Shown: one piece after another, positions 1 through 7,076 of the stretch
Layout: every line of letters begins with the position of its first letter
How positions within the stretch are numbered: position 1 is the stretch's first letter
Source: PNAI01 sp964575715
GTDB lineage: Bacteria > Pseudomonadota > Alphaproteobacteria > Rhizobiales > Xanthobacteraceae
NCBI GenBank assembly: GCA_964575715.1
Contig: CAZNSG010000350.1
Coordinates: forward strand, 1-10,359
DNA length: 10,359 nt
Reading direction: 5' to 3'
The notes under the pieces: model-generated
What the model was told of the DNA's origin: nothing
What the model saw: only the letters and a program-made list of their open reading frames with translations
Database searches by the model: none
Translations under genes and position numbers: made by a program

Positions 1-198
1 ATCAAGGACTTAGCTTACCCTCGATGTGGAAGCAGCCAAGGTTCGGGGTTGGATGCAGACGCTGAAAAGACTCACCTTTTTGCGTTCCTCCGCTGTGGTC
101 GCACGAGATGTGTGAATATGACAGCCGCAAGCGGGGAGAGGGAGAAGACGGCGCCGCTTGCAAATCGCGCGGACCGGCGCACAATTCGCGTAGTTGCC
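1..198. other. Non-coding leader, no gene supported
   Basis: I see no credible coding region here. The open frames lack a convincing ribosome binding site and resemble no family I know. A short segment around 124-141 (an AAGCGGGGAGAGGG-type tract) resembles one arm of the CCCTCTCCC hairpin repeat found intact at 2341-2477, so it may be a decayed half copy. A TTGCAA hexamer at 158-163 followed about 16 bases later by CACAAT could be a weak promoter for the downstream synthetase gene. That is only a visual match and I do not call it. Confidence 0.4.
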
Positions 199-302
199 GT
201 CATCCTGAGGTGGCTGCCACCGATCTCGGGTTTACCCGAGATCGGCATTTAAATGCGCAAGTCGGCTATAGACGACTTGCGTGGCGGCCCTCGAAGGATG
301 AC
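199..302. repeat. Palindromic intergenic repeat (MITE/REP-like), with nested hairpins
   Basis: The outer ends form an imperfect inverted repeat of about 22 bp, GTCATCCTGAGGTGG at the left and CCCTCGAAGGATGAC at the right. Nested inside are a 12-bp perfect inverted repeat (220-231 with 234-245), a 12-bp palindrome GCATTTAAATGC (245-256), and a 9-bp stem (256-264 with 273-281). The whole block can fold as a cruciform with three inner arms. The ends match a short repeat family that I recall as frequent between genes in Bradyrhizobium-like genomes. That family assignment is from memory; the symmetry is directly visible. There is no coding capacity. Confidence 0.75.
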
Positions 303-309
303 GGCGCCG

Positions 310-352
310 CACCCTTCGAGGCTCGGCGCTTCGCGCCTCGCACCTCAGGGTG
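310..352. repeat. Second short palindromic repeat, same end sequences, opposite orientation
   Basis: This 43-bp hairpin starts CACCCTTCGAGG and ends CACCTCAGGGTG, with an inner stem CGAGGC (317-322) pairing GCCTCG (335-340). Its ends are the reverse complement, with small changes, of the ends of the preceding repeat at 199-302. The two therefore sit head to head, separated by only seven bases. It ends eight bases before the GGAGG ribosome binding site (360-364) of the synthetase gene, so it lies in that gene's leader or against its promoter. Confidence 0.7.
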
Positions 353-373
353 ACGACGCGGAGGAAACGATTC

Positions 374-2293
374 ATGGATGCCCGCTCAAGCCGCTATCGC
401 GAGGTCTATGCGCGCTCCCAGCGCGATCCGCAAACCTTTTGGGGCGAGGCGGCCGCCGATATCGACTGGATCGAGCAGCCCAAATCCGTTTTCGACCCGA
501 ACGCCGGCGTCTATGGCCGCTGGTTCACGGGCGGCGTCTGCAACACCTGCTGGAATGCGGTGGACCGCCACGTGCTAAGCGGCCGCGCCGACCAGCCCGC
601 GATCGTCTACGACTCGCCGCTCACCGGCGCAAAGCAAACCATCAGCTATGTCGAGCTGCAGACCAAGACCCAGGTGCTCGCCGGCATCCTGAGCAAGGAT
701 TTCGGCGTTGTGAAAGGCGACCGCGTCATCGTCTACATGCCGATGGTGCCGGAGACGGTGGTCGCCATGCTTGCCTGCGCGCGCATCGGCGCCATTCATT
801 CGGTGGTGTTCGGCGGCTTTGCCGCGAACGAACTCGCCACCCGCATCGACGATGCCAAACCGAAGGTCATACTCTCCGCGAGCTGCGGCATCGAGGTTGG
901 CCGAGTCATTCCGTACAAGCCGCTGCTCGACGAAGCGATCCGGCTTGCAAGCGCCAAACCCGAAGCCTGCATGATCCTGCAGCGGCCGCAGTGCGAAGCG
1001 TCCTTGCTCGCCGGACGCGATCACGATTGGAAGACGCGCTGGGACGAGGCGCTGATCTGGGCCAAGTCGGTGTACGAATGCGTGCCGGTCGCCGCCACCG
1101 ACCCGCTCTACATTCTCTACACTTCGGGCACGACAGGAAAGCCCAAGGGCGTGGTGCGCGACAACGGCGGCCATATGGTCGCGCTCAAATGGTCGATGCA
1201 GAATCTCTACGGCATCGATCCCGGCGAGGTGTGGTGGTCGGCCTCCGATGTCGGCTGGGTGGTCGGCCACAGCTACATCGTCTATGCGCCGCTCTTGCAC
1301 GGCTGCACCACGATCCTCTACGAGGGCAAGCCGGTCGGCACCCCCGACGCCGGCGCGTTCTGGCGGGTGATTTCCGAACACGGAGCGGTGGCCATGTTCA
1401 CCGCGCCCACCGCGTTCCGCGCCATTAAGAAAGAGGACCCGCAAGGCAAGCTGTTCGCCAACTACAATCTAAAAAAATTCCGCACGCTGTTCCTGGCCGG
1501 CGAGCGCGCCGATCCCGACACCATCGTGTGGGCCGAGAAACTGCTCAAGGTGCCCGTCATCGACCACTGGTGGCAAACCGAGACCGGCTGGTGCATCGCC
1601 GGCAATCCGGTGGGCTTGGGCCAGCTCCCGGTCAAGCGCGGCTCGCCCACAATGGCGATGCCGGGCTACGACCTGCGCGTGGTCGACGCGCAATGCCGCG
1701 AAGTCGCGCGCGGCAACATGGGCTCGATCGTGATCAAGCTGCCGCTGCCGCCCGCCTGCCTGCCGACGCTCTGGCAGGCCGACGATCGCATGCGCGAAAG
1801 CTACCTCACTGAGTTTCCCGGATTTTACAAAACCGCCGACGCCGGCTTCATCGACGAGGAAGGCTACGTCTATGTGATGGGCCGCACCGACGACATCATC
1901 AATGTAGCCGGCCATAGGCTCTCCACCGGCGGCATGGAGGAAGTGCTTGCCTCGCACCAGGACGTGGCCGAATGCGCCGTGCTCGGCATCAAGGATGCGC
2001 TCAAAGGCGAAGTACCCTGCGGCTTCATCGTACTCAAGAGCGGCGTCAACCGCGAGCCTTCCGAGATCGAGGCCGAGTGCGTGGCGCTGATCCGCGACAA
2101 GATCGGCCCCGTCGCGGCATTTAAGCTCGCAATTGCGGTGGCGCGGCTGCCCAAGACGCGTTCGGGCAAAATTCTGCGCGGCACGATGAAGAAGATCGCC
2201 GACGGCGAGCCTTGGGTTTTGCCGGCGACCATCGACGACCCGGCGATCTTGGATGAGATCGGAAGCGCGCTGAAGGGGAAGGGTGTGGGGTAA
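374..2293 (+). CDS. prpE: Propionyl-CoA synthetase (acyl-CoA/AMP ligase)
   Basis: This 639-residue protein belongs to the acetyl/propionyl-CoA synthetase branch of the ANL adenylating enzymes. It would activate propionate (possibly acetate) with ATP and CoA to the acyl-CoA, AMP and pyrophosphate in the cytoplasm, feeding propionyl-CoA into the methylcitrate or methylmalonyl pathway. The P-loop YTSGTTGKPKG is at 249-259. The DHWWQTETGW motif at 397-406 has the terminal Trp typical of PrpE, where Acs has Gly. YKTAD is at 485-489, the hinge/A8 region GRTDDIINVAGHR at 503-515, and the catalytic lysine in SGKILR is K599, the usual acetylation target in this family. Length fits the family (about 630-640). 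The ATG at 374 is chosen because GGAGG lies at 360-364. The frame is open upstream to 350 but no ribosome binding site supports that start. Substrate preference between propionate and other short acids is inferred from motif and overall resemblance. Confidence 0.93.
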   Translation: MDARSSRYREVYARSQRDPQTFWGEAAADIDWIEQPKSVFDPNAGVYGRWFTGGVCNTCWNAVDRHVLSGRADQPAIVYDSPLTGAKQTISYVELQTKTQVLAGILSKDFGVVKGDRVIVYMPMVPETVVAMLACARIGAIHSVVFGGFAANELATRIDDAKPKVILSASCGIEVGRVIPYKPLLDEAIRLASAKPEACMILQRPQCEASLLAGRDHDWKTRWDEALIWAKSVYECVPVAATDPLYILYTSGTTGKPKGVVRDNGGHMVALKWSMQNLYGIDPGEVWWSASDVGWVVGHSYIVYAPLLHGCTTILYEGKPVGTPDAGAFWRVISEHGAVAMFTAPTAFRAIKKEDPQGKLFANYNLKKFRTLFLAGERADPDTIVWAEKLLKVPVIDHWWQTETGWCIAGNPVGLGQLPVKRGSPTMAMPGYDLRVVDAQCREVARGNMGSIVIKLPLPPACLPTLWQADDRMRESYLTEFPGFYKTADAGFIDEEGYVYVMGRTDDIINVAGHRLSTGGMEEVLASHQDVAECAVLGIKDALKGEVPCGFIVLKSGVNREPSEIEAECVALIRDKIGPVAAFKLAIAVARLPKTRSGKILRGTMKKIADGEPWVLPATIDDPAILDEIGSALKGKGVG

Positions 2294-2636
2294 AGATCAG
2301 AGCGTGAAGTGACGTGATGCGCGCACGGCAAACTCATTTTCCCTCTCCCCTTGCGGGAGAGGGTGGCGAGCGCGAGCCGGGTGAGGGGTCTTCGATGTAT
2401 TGCGTAAAATTCTACGCCCCCTCACCCGGCTCGTGCTTCGCCCTCGCCACCCTCTCCCCGTAAAAACGGGGAGAGGGAAAGCAAGATAAGGAGGGAGTAT
2501 TGGTTTGCCTCCGCTATTTCCGAGCGCGCTGAAAAGACGCGGGCAGCAATCCCCAAATCCGCATGTTATAGTTGCCGATGGATGGGTCTCGGGTGATCGT
2601 AACTAAAGCTTGGCGACGTCTCCAGGGAGGTTGAAC
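2294..2636. other. 343-bp gene-free gap between prpE and the Bug receptor gene
   Basis: The gap holds the inverted repeat at 2341-2477, described separately. The remaining bases (2294-2340 and 2478-2636) show no open frame with coding character and no T-run terminator. The 2478-2636 part must contain the receptor gene's promoter. I see no clear sigma70 pair there; TTGCCG at 2572-2577 lacks a convincing -10 at the right distance. A GGGAGG ribosome binding site ends the gap. Confidence 0.6.
2341..2477. repeat. Cloverleaf-like CCCTCTCCC inverted repeat
   Basis: Three nested symmetries are visible. The left hairpin is CCCTCTCCC/GGGAGAGGG (2341-2363). The right hairpin is CCCTCTCCCCG/CGGGGAGAGGG (2450-2460 with 2467-2477). 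A long outer pairing joins 2359-2388 (GAGGGTGGCGAG...GTGAGGGG) to 2417-2453; the right arm carries about seven extra bases. The element resembles the CCCTCTCCC intergenic repeats I know from rhizobial and other alphaproteobacterial genomes. As RNA it would fold strongly and could slow decay or end transcription after prpE, but no U-tract follows it. Family assignment is from memory; the pairing is directly seen. Confidence 0.8.
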
Positions 2637-3698
2637 ATGGCGCGTGCCGCAGGAACATATAGCTCCAAATTCCGAATTGCCGTCTCACTCGGATCGACCG
2701 CTGTTACCTTGCTTGCAGCGACACTGATCGCCACGCCCTGCGCGGCCGATGAGGTCGCCGATTTCTACAAGGGCAAGACCGTCGCCATCGTGATGGGAAC
2801 CGGCCCCGGCGCCAGCTACGATCTGTACGGCCGCACCATCGCCGAGCATCTCCCCCGCCACATCCCCGGCAACCCCACGATCATCGTCGAGTACATGCCG
2901 GGCGCCGGCGGTGTCATCGCCGCCAATCATATCTTCGGCGTGGCGCCGCAGGACGGCAGCAAGATCTTGCTCTCGCACGCCATCGCGCTCTCCGAGATGC
3001 TGGAGCCCACCGGCGTGCGTTTCCAGTCGGCGAAATTCAACTGGCTTGGCGCCTACGATTCCATCGTGCAGGCGTTGACGGTTTGGCACACCGCCCCGGC
3101 GCAGAATGTGGCCGACCTCAAGACCAAGCAGACCGTCGTCGGCGCTTTTAGCAAGACTCATTTGACTTACCAGTGGGCCTCACTGCTCAAAGACGCGCTG
3201 GGGGCGGATTTCAAGATCGTCACCGGATACAAAAGCGGCAACGACTGCAACCTCGCCATGGAGCGCGGCGAAATCCACGGCTGGACCGCGTCGTGGGAGA
3301 GCATCATCGGGGCGCGGCCGCAATGGCTCACCGAAAACAAAGTAAAAATGCTGGTGCAGTTCACCTTGGAGCGCATGCCCTATCTCAAGGACGTGCCGAC
3401 GCTGGTCGAGCTGGCGCCGCCCGCCAAGAAGGACGTGGCGGAATTCGTCATCTCCGGCACGCCGATTGCGCGCGCCCTGGCGGTGGGCCCGGGCGTTCCC
3501 GCCGTGCGCGTCGCCGCCTTGCGCCGGGCCTTTGACGCGCTGATGAAGGACGAGGCTTTCCTGGCCGATGCCGCCAAACGCAAGCTCGAAATCAGTCCGC
3601 GCAACGGAGCGCGCACCCAGGCGCTGGTGGAGAAAATAACCTCCGCCTCGCCCCAACTGGTGACGCGCGTGAAGCAGGCAATCGGACAGGTTGATTAA
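2637..3698 (+). CDS. Bug/TctC-family periplasmic solute-binding protein, orphan
   Basis: This 353-residue protein is a likely extracytoplasmic receptor of the tripartite tricarboxylate transporter family (Bug proteins), which bind carboxylates and similar small organic molecules in the periplasm. Residues 11-37 look like a Sec signal peptide: a basic start, a hydrophobic run around 18-32, and probable cleavage after A37 in PCAA-DEV. The mature start DFYKGKTV (42-49), the GPGASYD loop (56-62) and MPGAGG (87-92) are typical of the family's first lobe. The ATG at 2637 is preferred over a TTG at 2610 because GGGAGG stands just upstream. No TctA or TctB membrane partner lies in the window, so it is an orphan, as many Bug proteins are. 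The ligand cannot be read from sequence. Closeness to prpE weakly suggests a short carboxylate, but a repeat separates the two genes. Confidence 0.87.
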   Translation: MARAAGTYSSKFRIAVSLGSTAVTLLAATLIATPCAADEVADFYKGKTVAIVMGTGPGASYDLYGRTIAEHLPRHIPGNPTIIVEYMPGAGGVIAANHIFGVAPQDGSKILLSHAIALSEMLEPTGVRFQSAKFNWLGAYDSIVQALTVWHTAPAQNVADLKTKQTVVGAFSKTHLTYQWASLLKDALGADFKIVTGYKSGNDCNLAMERGEIHGWTASWESIIGARPQWLTENKVKMLVQFTLERMPYLKDVPTLVELAPPAKKDVAEFVISGTPIARALAVGPGVPAVRVAALRRAFDALMKDEAFLADAAKRKLEISPRNGARTQALVEKITSASPQLVTRVKQAIGQVD

Positions 3699-3733
3699 GG
3701 CAACGCTTGAAGCAGAATCGGCTCAACTGAAAA

Positions 3734-3882
3734 CACGTGTCCCGGGCGCAGCGCAGCGCGAAACGAAGTGTAGCGGTGCGCTGCAGACCCGGGACCGTTC
3801 CAAACGCCGAACCTGGAACGGTCCCGGATCAGCGGTGCATCTTTCCGCTGCGCTTCACGCTGCACCGCATCCGGGACACGTG
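3734..3882. repeat. 149-bp palindromic repeat with 12-bp terminal inverted repeats
   Basis: The ends are perfect inverted repeats, CACGTGTCCCGG (3734-3745) and CCGGGACACGTG (3871-3882). A second perfect 14-bp stem lies inside, CCGGGACCGTTCCA (3789-3802) with TGGAACGGTCCCGG (3814-3827). The rest is a GCGCTGCG-rich filler. The element sits in the gap between the plus-strand receptor gene and the minus-strand ABC gene, so it lies at a convergent 3' junction. It resembles a GTCCCGGGCGCAGCGC repeat that I recall as scattered through Bradyrhizobium genomes. Transcribed from either side, it could act as a terminator-like roadblock. No transposase is present. Confidence 0.78.
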
Positions 3883-3958
3883 ATTCAAGTCTGAACGATC
3901 TTGCATTAGCCCACCTGAAGCACAGATACTTTCAGCTTCCCGCAGGCGCCTAGCGCGC

Positions 3959-5776
3959 TCACGTCCCTTCAAATTGCAGCTTGGCGAGCCGCGCATAGAG
4001 TCCGCCCTGCTCGACCAGATGCGCGTGCGTGCCTTCTTCGACAATGCGGCCTTGGTCCATGAACAGAATGCGGTCGCAGGATTGCACGGTCGAAAGCCGG
4101 TGCGCGATCACCAGCGTGGTGCGGTCTTGCGTCAGGCGCTCAAGCGCGGCGACGACCTGCGTCTCGCTTTCGGAGTCGAGCGAGGAAGTGGCCTCGTCCA
4201 GCAGCAGCAGCGGGGCTTGGCGCAGCACCGCGCGCGCGATGGCGATGCGCTGGCGCTCGCCGCCCGAGAGCATGACGCCGCGCTCGCCGACCAGCGTGTC
4301 GAAGCCTAGCGGCAGGCGGCGAATGAACTCGGCGATGGCGGCAGCCTCGGCCGCGCTCTCGATCTCGGCATCGCTCGCCTCGGGCCGGCCGAAGCGGATG
4401 TTCTCGCGCAGCGAGCCGCTGAAGATCACGGGGTCTTGCGGCACCAGCGCGATCTGCCGGCGCAATGCCGCAGGATCCGCATCGGTAAGCCGCACGCCGT
4501 CGAAGGTCACGGCACCGCCGGTCGGATCGTAGTAGCGCAGGATTAAATGAAATATTGTGCTCTTGCCCGCTCCGGAGGGGCCGACGATCGCGACCTTCTC
4601 GCCCCGCTTGATGTGCAACGAAACCCCGTCCAGCGCGAGCGTCTCAACCCGCGTCGGATAAAAAAAGCGCACCTTTTCGAATGCGATCTCGCCCCGCGAA
4701 GGCGTCGGCAAAGCCACCGGCTGCGGCGGCGCCTGGATCGCCGGCCGCTCCGCCAAAATTTCGAACAGTCGTTCGGCCGCGCCGGAAGCCGCCGTGATCT
4801 CGCCCCACACCTGCGAGAGCTCGCCCAGCGCGCCGGCCGCGAACACGGTGAACAGCACGAACTGGCTGAGCCGGCCGGCCGTCATGTCCTTCCCGATCAC
4901 GTCCTGCGCCCCGACCCACAGCACCACGACGACGCTGGTAAATACCAAAAAGATGACAACGGCGGTGAGCAGCGCGCGCACCAGCGTGGAATCGCGCGCG
5001 GACTGATAGGCTCGCCCGGCCGCATGGACGAAGCGCGCGGTTGCCAGCGGCTCGGCGGTGTACGCCTGCATGATCCGGACCGCTCCGATCTGCTCGGCGG
5101 CATAACCCGAGGCGTCTCCGAGCACGTCCTGCGCCAGGCGCGAGCGGCGGCGTACCACGCGGCCGAGCGAAACCAGCGGCAGCACGATCACCGGAATGAC
5201 GAGTAGCACGAAGCCGGAAAGCCGCGGACTTGTGATCACCATCATGGTGGCGGCGCCAATGAACAGCACAATATTGCGCAACGCAATCGAGACCGAGGCG
5301 CCGACCGCGGACTTGATCTGTGTGGTATCGGCGGTGAGCCGCGAGAGCAATTCGCCGGTCTGCGTGCGGTCGAAAAAGGCGGGCGAGAGCGTGGCCAGGT
5401 GCGCAAATACTTCACCGCGCAGGTCCGCCACGATCCGCTCGCCAAGCGTGGTGACGAGATAAAAACGCGCCGCGCTCGCAATCGCCAGCATCGCCGCCAC
5501 CGCGATCAGCACGCTGAAATAGCTGTCGATCAGTTCCGCGCCGCGTTCGGTGAAACCGAAATCGATCATGCGGCGGACCGCGATCGGCACCGCCAGCGTG
5601 GTGAGCGCCGCGATCAGCAGTGTGATCAAGGCCAGGATGGCCCGCTCGCGATAGCGCGCGATGTACGGGATGAGCTGTTTGAGCGGCCCGATCGACGCAT
5701 CGCGCCCCGCCGTCGGCAGGTCAGCCCGTGCCGCGACCTCGATGCCCCGGCTAAATCCATCGATCTTATCGTTCAT
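3959..5776 (-). CDS. ABC exporter half-transporter, MsbA/LPS-multidrug type (permease fused to ATPase)
   Basis: A 605-residue type IV ABC exporter with the membrane domain first and the nucleotide-binding domain second. Six membrane segments are visible near residues 46-68, 87-110, 163-182, 186-206, 266-288 and 302-325. The ATPase has Walker A GPSGAGKST (399-407), Q-loop Q447, signature LSGGERQ (503-509), Walker B LLLLDE with D527 and E528, and switch H559, all intact, so it should be active as a homodimer. The substrate (lipid A-like glycolipid, peptide or drug) is not readable. The frame is open to a GTG at 5815, but I choose the ATG at 5776, which has AAAAGG seven bases upstream; the GTG has no ribosome binding site and lies inside a 13-bp direct repeat. 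It is transcribed away from rpmE, with repeat copy 1 in the shared promoter region. Confidence 0.9.
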   Translation of the reverse strand: MNDKIDGFSRGIEVAARADLPTAGRDASIGPLKQLIPYIARYRERAILALITLLIAALTTLAVPIAVRRMIDFGFTERGAELIDSYFSVLIAVAAMLAIASAARFYLVTTLGERIVADLRGEVFAHLATLSPAFFDRTQTGELLSRLTADTTQIKSAVGASVSIALRNIVLFIGAATMMVITSPRLSGFVLLVIPVIVLPLVSLGRVVRRRSRLAQDVLGDASGYAAEQIGAVRIMQAYTAEPLATARFVHAAGRAYQSARDSTLVRALLTAVVIFLVFTSVVVVLWVGAQDVIGKDMTAGRLSQFVLFTVFAAGALGELSQVWGEITAASGAAERLFEILAERPAIQAPPQPVALPTPSRGEIAFEKVRFFYPTRVETLALDGVSLHIKRGEKVAIVGPSGAGKSTIFHLILRYYDPTGGAVTFDGVRLTDADPAALRRQIALVPQDPVIFSGSLRENIRFGRPEASDAEIESAAEAAAIAEFIRRLPLGFDTLVGERGVMLSGGERQRIAIARAVLRQAPLLLLDEATSSLDSESETQVVAALERLTQDRTTLVIAHRLSTVQSCDRILFMDQGRIVEEGTHAHLVEQGGLYARLAKLQFEGT

Positions 5777-5806
5777 ATCCAAGCCTTTTCGGCGTCCGCC
5801 TACTCT

Positions 5807-5819
5807 GTCATGCACGGAC
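5807..5819 (+). repeat. 13-bp direct repeat, left copy (possible target duplication)
   Basis: GTCATGCACGGAC occurs here and again at 5986-5998, bracketing the two-hairpin repeat at 5819-5984 almost exactly. A direct repeat that tightly flanks a mobile-looking element is the usual mark of a target-site duplication. Thirteen bases is longer than most such duplications, so a recombination or replication-slippage origin is also possible. Confidence 0.6.
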
Positions 5820-5984
5820 TAGTGTGGTGGTTCAGAAGTTCCCTTCATCCCCGCCTCTTAAGTCCGTCAAGGGAACTTCTGAACCAAAACCACACTAGAA
5901 TCGTACATTTCTAGTGTCCTTTCGAATCCGAAGTTCGCTAACGCGGGTGCTGTAAATTCAAGCAAACTTCGGATTTTGGACACT
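5819..5984 (+). repeat. Two-hairpin dispersed repeat, copy 1
   Basis: A 166-bp non-coding element made of two long hairpins. Hairpin 1 pairs 5819-5845 (CTAGTGTGGTGGTTCAGAAG...) with 5869-5898 over 27 bp, with three unpaired A residues in the right arm. Hairpin 2 pairs 5911-5938 (CTAGTGTCCTTTCGAATCC...) with 5962-5984; its right arm has drifted (GCAAAC, TTTTGG, and CACTCG for CACTAG), so the outer end is imperfect. A 12-base linker joins them. The whole unit recurs at 8664-8829 in the same direction, about nine-tenths identical by eye and differing mainly by a two-base gap in loop 1. It sits in the divergent promoter region between the ABC exporter gene and rpmE. I recognise no named family with certainty. 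Confidence 0.88.
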
Positions 5985-5985
5985 C

Positions 5986-5998
5986 GTCATGCACGGAC
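5986..5998 (+). repeat. 13-bp direct repeat, right copy
   Basis: This is identical to 5807-5819 over all 13 bases and lies one base after the end of the two-hairpin repeat copy 1. Together with its partner it suggests the ancestral site read ...GTCATGCACGGACAATG... without the element. Confidence 0.6.
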
Positions 5999-6038
5999 AA
6001 TGCCCTCCGGGCGGGCGCGAAGCAATTGCGACAAACGC

Positions 6039-6067
6039 TTGCCGGACTCCGCTTCCTCCTGTATAGA
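6039..6067 (+). promoter_or_regulatory. Predicted sigma70-type promoter of rpmE
   Basis: TTGCCG (6039-6044) and TATAGA (6062-6067) are separated by exactly 17 bases, a good match to alphaproteobacterial housekeeping promoters. Transcription would begin near 6074 and give a leader of about 50 bases before the rpmE ATG. The promoter lies outside repeat copy 1, so insertion of that repeat need not have disabled it. Confidence 0.55.
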
Positions 6068-6122
6068 ACCGCGCAAATTCATTGCCATTCCAACGGCGCC
6101 CACGCGCGGGACTAATCAACCC

Positions 6123-6359
6123 ATGAAGCCCGACATCCATCCCGAATATCACACCGTCACGGTGAAAATGACCGACGGTACCGAATTCACCACCCGCACG
6201 ACCTGGGGCAAGAAGGGCGACGTGCTCCACCTCGACATCGATCCCAAATCGCATCCGGCCTGGACCGGTGGCCACCATGCACTGCTCGATCGCGGCGGCC
6301 GGCTGTCGCGGTTTCAGAAGAAATTCTCCGGCTTCCTTAAAGACAAGAAGGAAGAATAA
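6123..6359 (+). CDS. rpmE: 50S ribosomal protein L31
   Basis: This 78-residue protein matches bacterial L31, a small component of the large ribosomal subunit near the bridge to the small subunit. MKPDIHPEYHTV at the start, then TDGTEFTTRTTWGK (20-33), LDIDPKSHPAWTG (40-52) and a basic C-terminal tail RFQKKFSGFLKDKKEE, are the family's pattern in alphaproteobacteria. It contains no cysteine, so it is a zinc-independent (C-minus) form without the CxxC ligands of E. coli RpmE. The ATG at 6123 is set by similarity to the family start. There is no clear Shine-Dalgarno sequence before it, and the longer frame from 5976 would run through non-conserved leader. It has its own promoter and a strong terminator 40 bases downstream, so it is monocistronic. 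Confidence 0.95.
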   Translation: MKPDIHPEYHTVTVKMTDGTEFTTRTTWGKKGDVLHLDIDPKSHPAWTGGHHALLDRGGRLSRFQKKFSGFLKDKKEE

Positions 6360-6397
6360 TGACCATAAAGAAGAATTGGGATTGTGGTCATCGGCTC

Positions 6398-6437
6398 TGA
6401 AACAAAAACCCCCGCGCGAGCGGGGGTTTTTGTTTCA
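6398..6437. terminator. Bidirectional Rho-independent terminator between rpmE and rcdA
   Basis: A perfect 18-bp stem pairs 6398-6415 with 6420-6437 around a GCGA loop. The core is CCCCCGC/GCGGGGG, flanked by AAAAA on the left and TTTTT on the right, so both RNA strands give a GC hairpin followed by a U-rich tract. It lies between the 3' ends of two convergent genes and would end transcripts from both sides. Confidence 0.92.
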
Positions 6438-6468
6438 AAGTCCCTGTGGCGCCGCCGTGCCGTTCGGC

Positions 6469-6996
6469 TTACCGCCCGGTCCGCTCGAAGGCGGCCTTGA
6501 GCATGCCGAGCTGGCGTTCGACCGGATTGTTCAGAAGCGGCTGCTCCGGAGTGACCGGCGTCGTGTAGATGTTGGCATCGAGCCGGCGCACGCTGTCGTT
6601 GATCTGCCGCGAGCGGTCGATGAGCTCGCGCAGCTTGCTGGGCAACATCTGCAAGGCCTGCTCGTCGACGGGATCGCCGACGCTGAGCTTGACCTTCATT
6701 TTTTCCTTATTGGCCTGGGTGAGCGAGATCTCGCCTTCCTTCACCGCGCGGTGCAGCAGCAGCCAGGACGCGATCTGCATCAGCCGCGTGGTGAGCCGCA
6801 TGCTCTCGGTGGCATAGACGAGCGCGGCGTTGCGCTGGAGTTGTTTGGATTCGACGCGGCCCGGACCATCGAGGTAGGCCGCGGTATCTTCCACCAGCGC
6901 CATGCCATCGCGAAACAGGGCGGAAAACGCCTGCGAACCTGCGAGCCGTTGGCCGAAGGATACGGGTACTGCAACGTCCGTGGACTGATCGGACAT
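6469..6996 (-). CDS. rcdA: RcdA-type regulator of CtrA degradation (DUF1465)
   Basis: A 175-residue soluble protein of the DUF1465 family, whose founding member is Caulobacter RcdA. RcdA works with CpdR and PopA as an adaptor that helps the ClpXP protease remove CtrA and other cell-cycle proteins at the pole. The recognisable core is FRDGMALVEDTAAYLDGPGR (about 28-47), then a helical stretch with YATESMRLTTRLMQIASWLL, EGEISL and a conserved LPSKLRELIDRS region, as expected for its three-helix bundle. The disordered C-terminal tail (from about 140) is Pro-rich. I choose the ATG at 6996, which has GTGAGG upstream; a GTG at 7011 in the same frame overlaps that site. Upstream DNA carries a CtrA-type promoter, fitting a feedback loop in which CtrA drives its own degradation factor. 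The role is transferred from Caulobacter and Sinorhizobium work. Confidence 0.9.
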   Translation of the reverse strand: MSDQSTDVAVPVSFGQRLAGSQAFSALFRDGMALVEDTAAYLDGPGRVESKQLQRNAALVYATESMRLTTRLMQIASWLLLHRAVKEGEISLTQANKEKMKVKLSVGDPVDEQALQMLPSKLRELIDRSRQINDSVRRLDANIYTTPVTPEQPLLNNPVERQLGMLKAAFERTGR

Positions 6997-7076
6997 AATG
7001 TTACGCCTCACCCAACCGATCCATAGCTATGACCAGACTGGCTGCATCTGTCCAGCGTCCGCCGGGCAAACCTTGC

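Noticed and set aside
199..352. CRISPR-like array from the repeated palindromes upstream of prpE
   Set aside because: The units are inverted, not direct, there are no regular spacers, and no cas gene is present.
253..1428. 391-codon plus-strand open frame overlapping prpE
   Set aside because: It is an out-of-frame shadow of prpE: Arg/His/Ala-rich with no family motifs, as expected in high-GC DNA.
575..1444. 289-codon minus-strand open frame
   Set aside because: Antisense shadow of prpE with His/Gly/Arg-rich composition and no recognisable domain.
3691..3894. 67-codon plus-strand open frame after the Bug receptor gene
   Set aside because: It lies almost wholly in the palindromic repeat at 3734-3882 and has no ribosome site of its own.
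4547..5206. 219-codon plus-strand open frame inside the ABC gene
   Set aside because: Antisense shadow; the minus-strand frame carries all ABC motifs over the same bases.
5777..5815. Upstream GTG start extending the ABC exporter by 13 residues
   Set aside because: No ribosome site precedes it, it lies in a flanking direct repeat, and the ATG at 5776 has a good AAAAGG.
5819..5984. Two-hairpin repeat as a Rho-independent terminator
   Set aside because: The stems are long but neither is followed by a T-run on either strand, the loops are large, and the location is a divergent promoter region.
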